DNA from: Dehalococcoidia bacterium | GTDB lineage: Bacteria; Chloroflexota; Dehalococcoidia; JACVQG01; JAHKAY01 | Direction of reading: 5' to 3' | DNA length: 6,499 bases | Assembly: GCA_030740315.1 (NCBI GenBank) | Contig: JASLXN010000090.1 | Location: 1 to 6,499, forward strand | Part shown: piece after piece, positions 5,786-6,499 of the stretch | Layout of the letters: each line of letters starts with the position of its first letter | How positions within the stretch are numbered: position 1 is the first letter of the stretch | Notes under the pieces: model-generated | Databases searched by the model: none | What the model was told of the DNA's origin: nothing | What the model saw: only the letters and a program-made list of their open reading frames with translations | Translations under genes and position numbers: made by a program

Positions 5786-6499
5786 CTACCTCCTGTAGAT
5801 GTGGCCGGTAATGATATCGGGTATGACGGCATACTGGATTGTGCGGCAGTCCTTAATCTGGCGCTCCCCGCACTCGCCCCGTAGCTGGCGGACTGCCTCC
5901 ACCTGGAATGCCCAGCCCTGCATATAGCTCTCCGATAGGTGGCCGCCGTTGGGATTGACTGGAAGCTCTCCCCCTATAGAGATGTGTCCCCGTTGGACGA
6001 AATCCAGCCCCTCACCCACCGGACAAAAACCGAAGCCCTCTAGGCAGAAGACTATGGCGGGCGAGAAGTGGTCGTATATCATAAAGCAGTCTACATCCTG
6101 ACGCGTGATGTCCGCCGCCGGATACAGCCGCTGGGACACCGAGCCCATGGCGGCATAGGCAAAGTCATCGCTGATATATTGGGCACTTCCAATAGATGTG
6201 CAGTTAGCCATGGCGGAGATGTATACGGGAGGTTTTTTCAGGGCGCGGGCCCGTTCCGCGCTGGTTATAATCAGGGCCACTCCGCCGTCGTTGATGAGAC
6301 AATAGTCTAAAATGCGGAGCGGCTCCGCTACGAAGCGGGTGTTAAGGTAGTCCTCAACGGTGAAGGGGTCTTTCATAACCGCTATGGGGTTCAGGGCGGC
6401 GTGTTTCCGCAGAGTCATGGGGACGGCTGCAAGCTGCTCCGGAGAACCCCCGTACTGGTGGAGGTAGCGGTTCCACATGGTGGCGAAGGAAGCGCCTGG
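5786..6499 (-). CDS. Thiolase-superfamily protein, C-terminal part (runs off window)
   Basis: The reading frame is open to the window edge, so the 237 visible codons are the C-terminal portion of a protein that in this family is usually about 390 residues. The ATG at 6478 is internal, not a start. Residues below count from that Met. Recognisable features are LINDGGVALIITSAERARAL (61-80), the end of the first thiolase half; DCFMIYDHFSPAIVFCLEGFGFCPVGEG (130-157); and GGELPVNPNGGHLSESYMQGW (169-189). True thiolases have a GHP motif with catalytic His near the last segment; here it reads SESYMQG, with Tyr185. This resembles the lipid-transfer/thiolase-like proteins that pair with DUF35, including the aldolase Ltp2. 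The DUF35 gene follows six bases after the stop, supporting a heteromeric complex. The reaction could be acyl transfer or retro-aldol cleavage; the missing N-terminal half hides the nucleophilic Cys position. Confidence 0.9.
   Translation of the reverse strand, partial: PGASFATMWNRYLHQYGGSPEQLAAVPMTLRKHAALNPIAVMKDPFTVEDYLNTRFVAEPLRILDYCLINDGGVALIITSAERARALKKPPVYISAMANCTSIGSAQYISDDFAYAAMGSVSQRLYPAADITRQDVDCFMIYDHFSPAIVFCLEGFGFCPVGEGLDFVQRGHISIGGELPVNPNGGHLSESYMQGWAFQVEAVRQLRGECGERQIKDCRTIQYAVIPDIITGHIYRR
5789..5794 (-). promoter_or_regulatory. Ribosome binding site deciding the TTG start of the DUF35 gene
   Basis: A perfect AGGAGG on the minus strand, nine bases before the TTG at 5779-5777. 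It overlaps the last codons of the thiolase-like gene. With the stop codon at 5788-5786 it leaves TTG as the only sensible start. Confidence 0.75.

Noticed and set aside
6476..6478. ATG as the true start of the thiolase-like gene
   Set aside because: The frame stays open to the window edge with family-like residues before this Met, and about 150 residues of the usual thiolase fold would be missing.
1..6499. CRISPR arrays, tRNA or rRNA genes, insertion sequences
   Set aside because: No regularly spaced repeats, no cloverleaf or rRNA signatures, no transposase motifs and no terminal inverted repeats with target duplication were seen.

Overview
The window shows a compact bacterial catabolic-type gene cluster. 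The base composition is fairly GC-rich by eye. Genes are tightly packed, Shine-Dalgarno (SD) sequences are clear at most starts, and two genes appear to start with TTG. The mix of a class III CoA-transferase, a NIPSNAP protein, a thiolase-like/DUF35 pair, an extended SDR epimerase and an MFS exporter resembles environmental Chloroflexota (Dehalococcoidia/SAR202-like) or similar organic-acid degraders. That placement rests on recalled gene style, not on any marker gene, so it is tentative.

Plus strand, 1-1744: a sigma70-like promoter (9-37) precedes a NIPSNAP-family protein (95-394). After a 123-bp spacer comes a CaiB/BaiF class III CoA-transferase (518-1744). They probably form a two-gene unit.

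1745-2168: a gene-poor stretch between convergent units. It holds weak inverted repeats and short peptide-like fragments that could be decayed coding DNA, but no gene I can name.

Minus strand, 6499 down to 2169, in transcription order: the C-terminal part of a thiolase-superfamily protein running off the window edge (6499-5786); its DUF35 Zn-ribbon/OB-fold partner (5779-5372); a 283-bp gap with a repeated GATTGACAC element and a possible promoter; an unrecognised 231-residue protein with TIM-barrel-like strand spacing (5088-4393); an NAD-dependent epimerase/dehydratase whose start is one base past the previous stop (4391-3462); a 90-bp spacer with competing inverted repeats; and a TTG-started MFS transporter (3371-2169).

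As a working inference, the CoA-transferase would activate a carboxylic acid, the thiolase-like/DUF35 complex would make or break a carbon-carbon bond on an acyl-CoA, the SDR would act on a sugar or hydroxyl/keto substrate, and the MFS protein would export a small molecule. The substrate cannot be read from the sequence. The most notable point is that the thiolase-like protein has Tyr where thiolases normally have the catalytic His of the GHP motif. With its DUF35 partner, this suggests an aldolase-like (Ltp2-type) enzyme rather than a true thiolase. I see no clear previously undescribed defence, mobile or RNA system.
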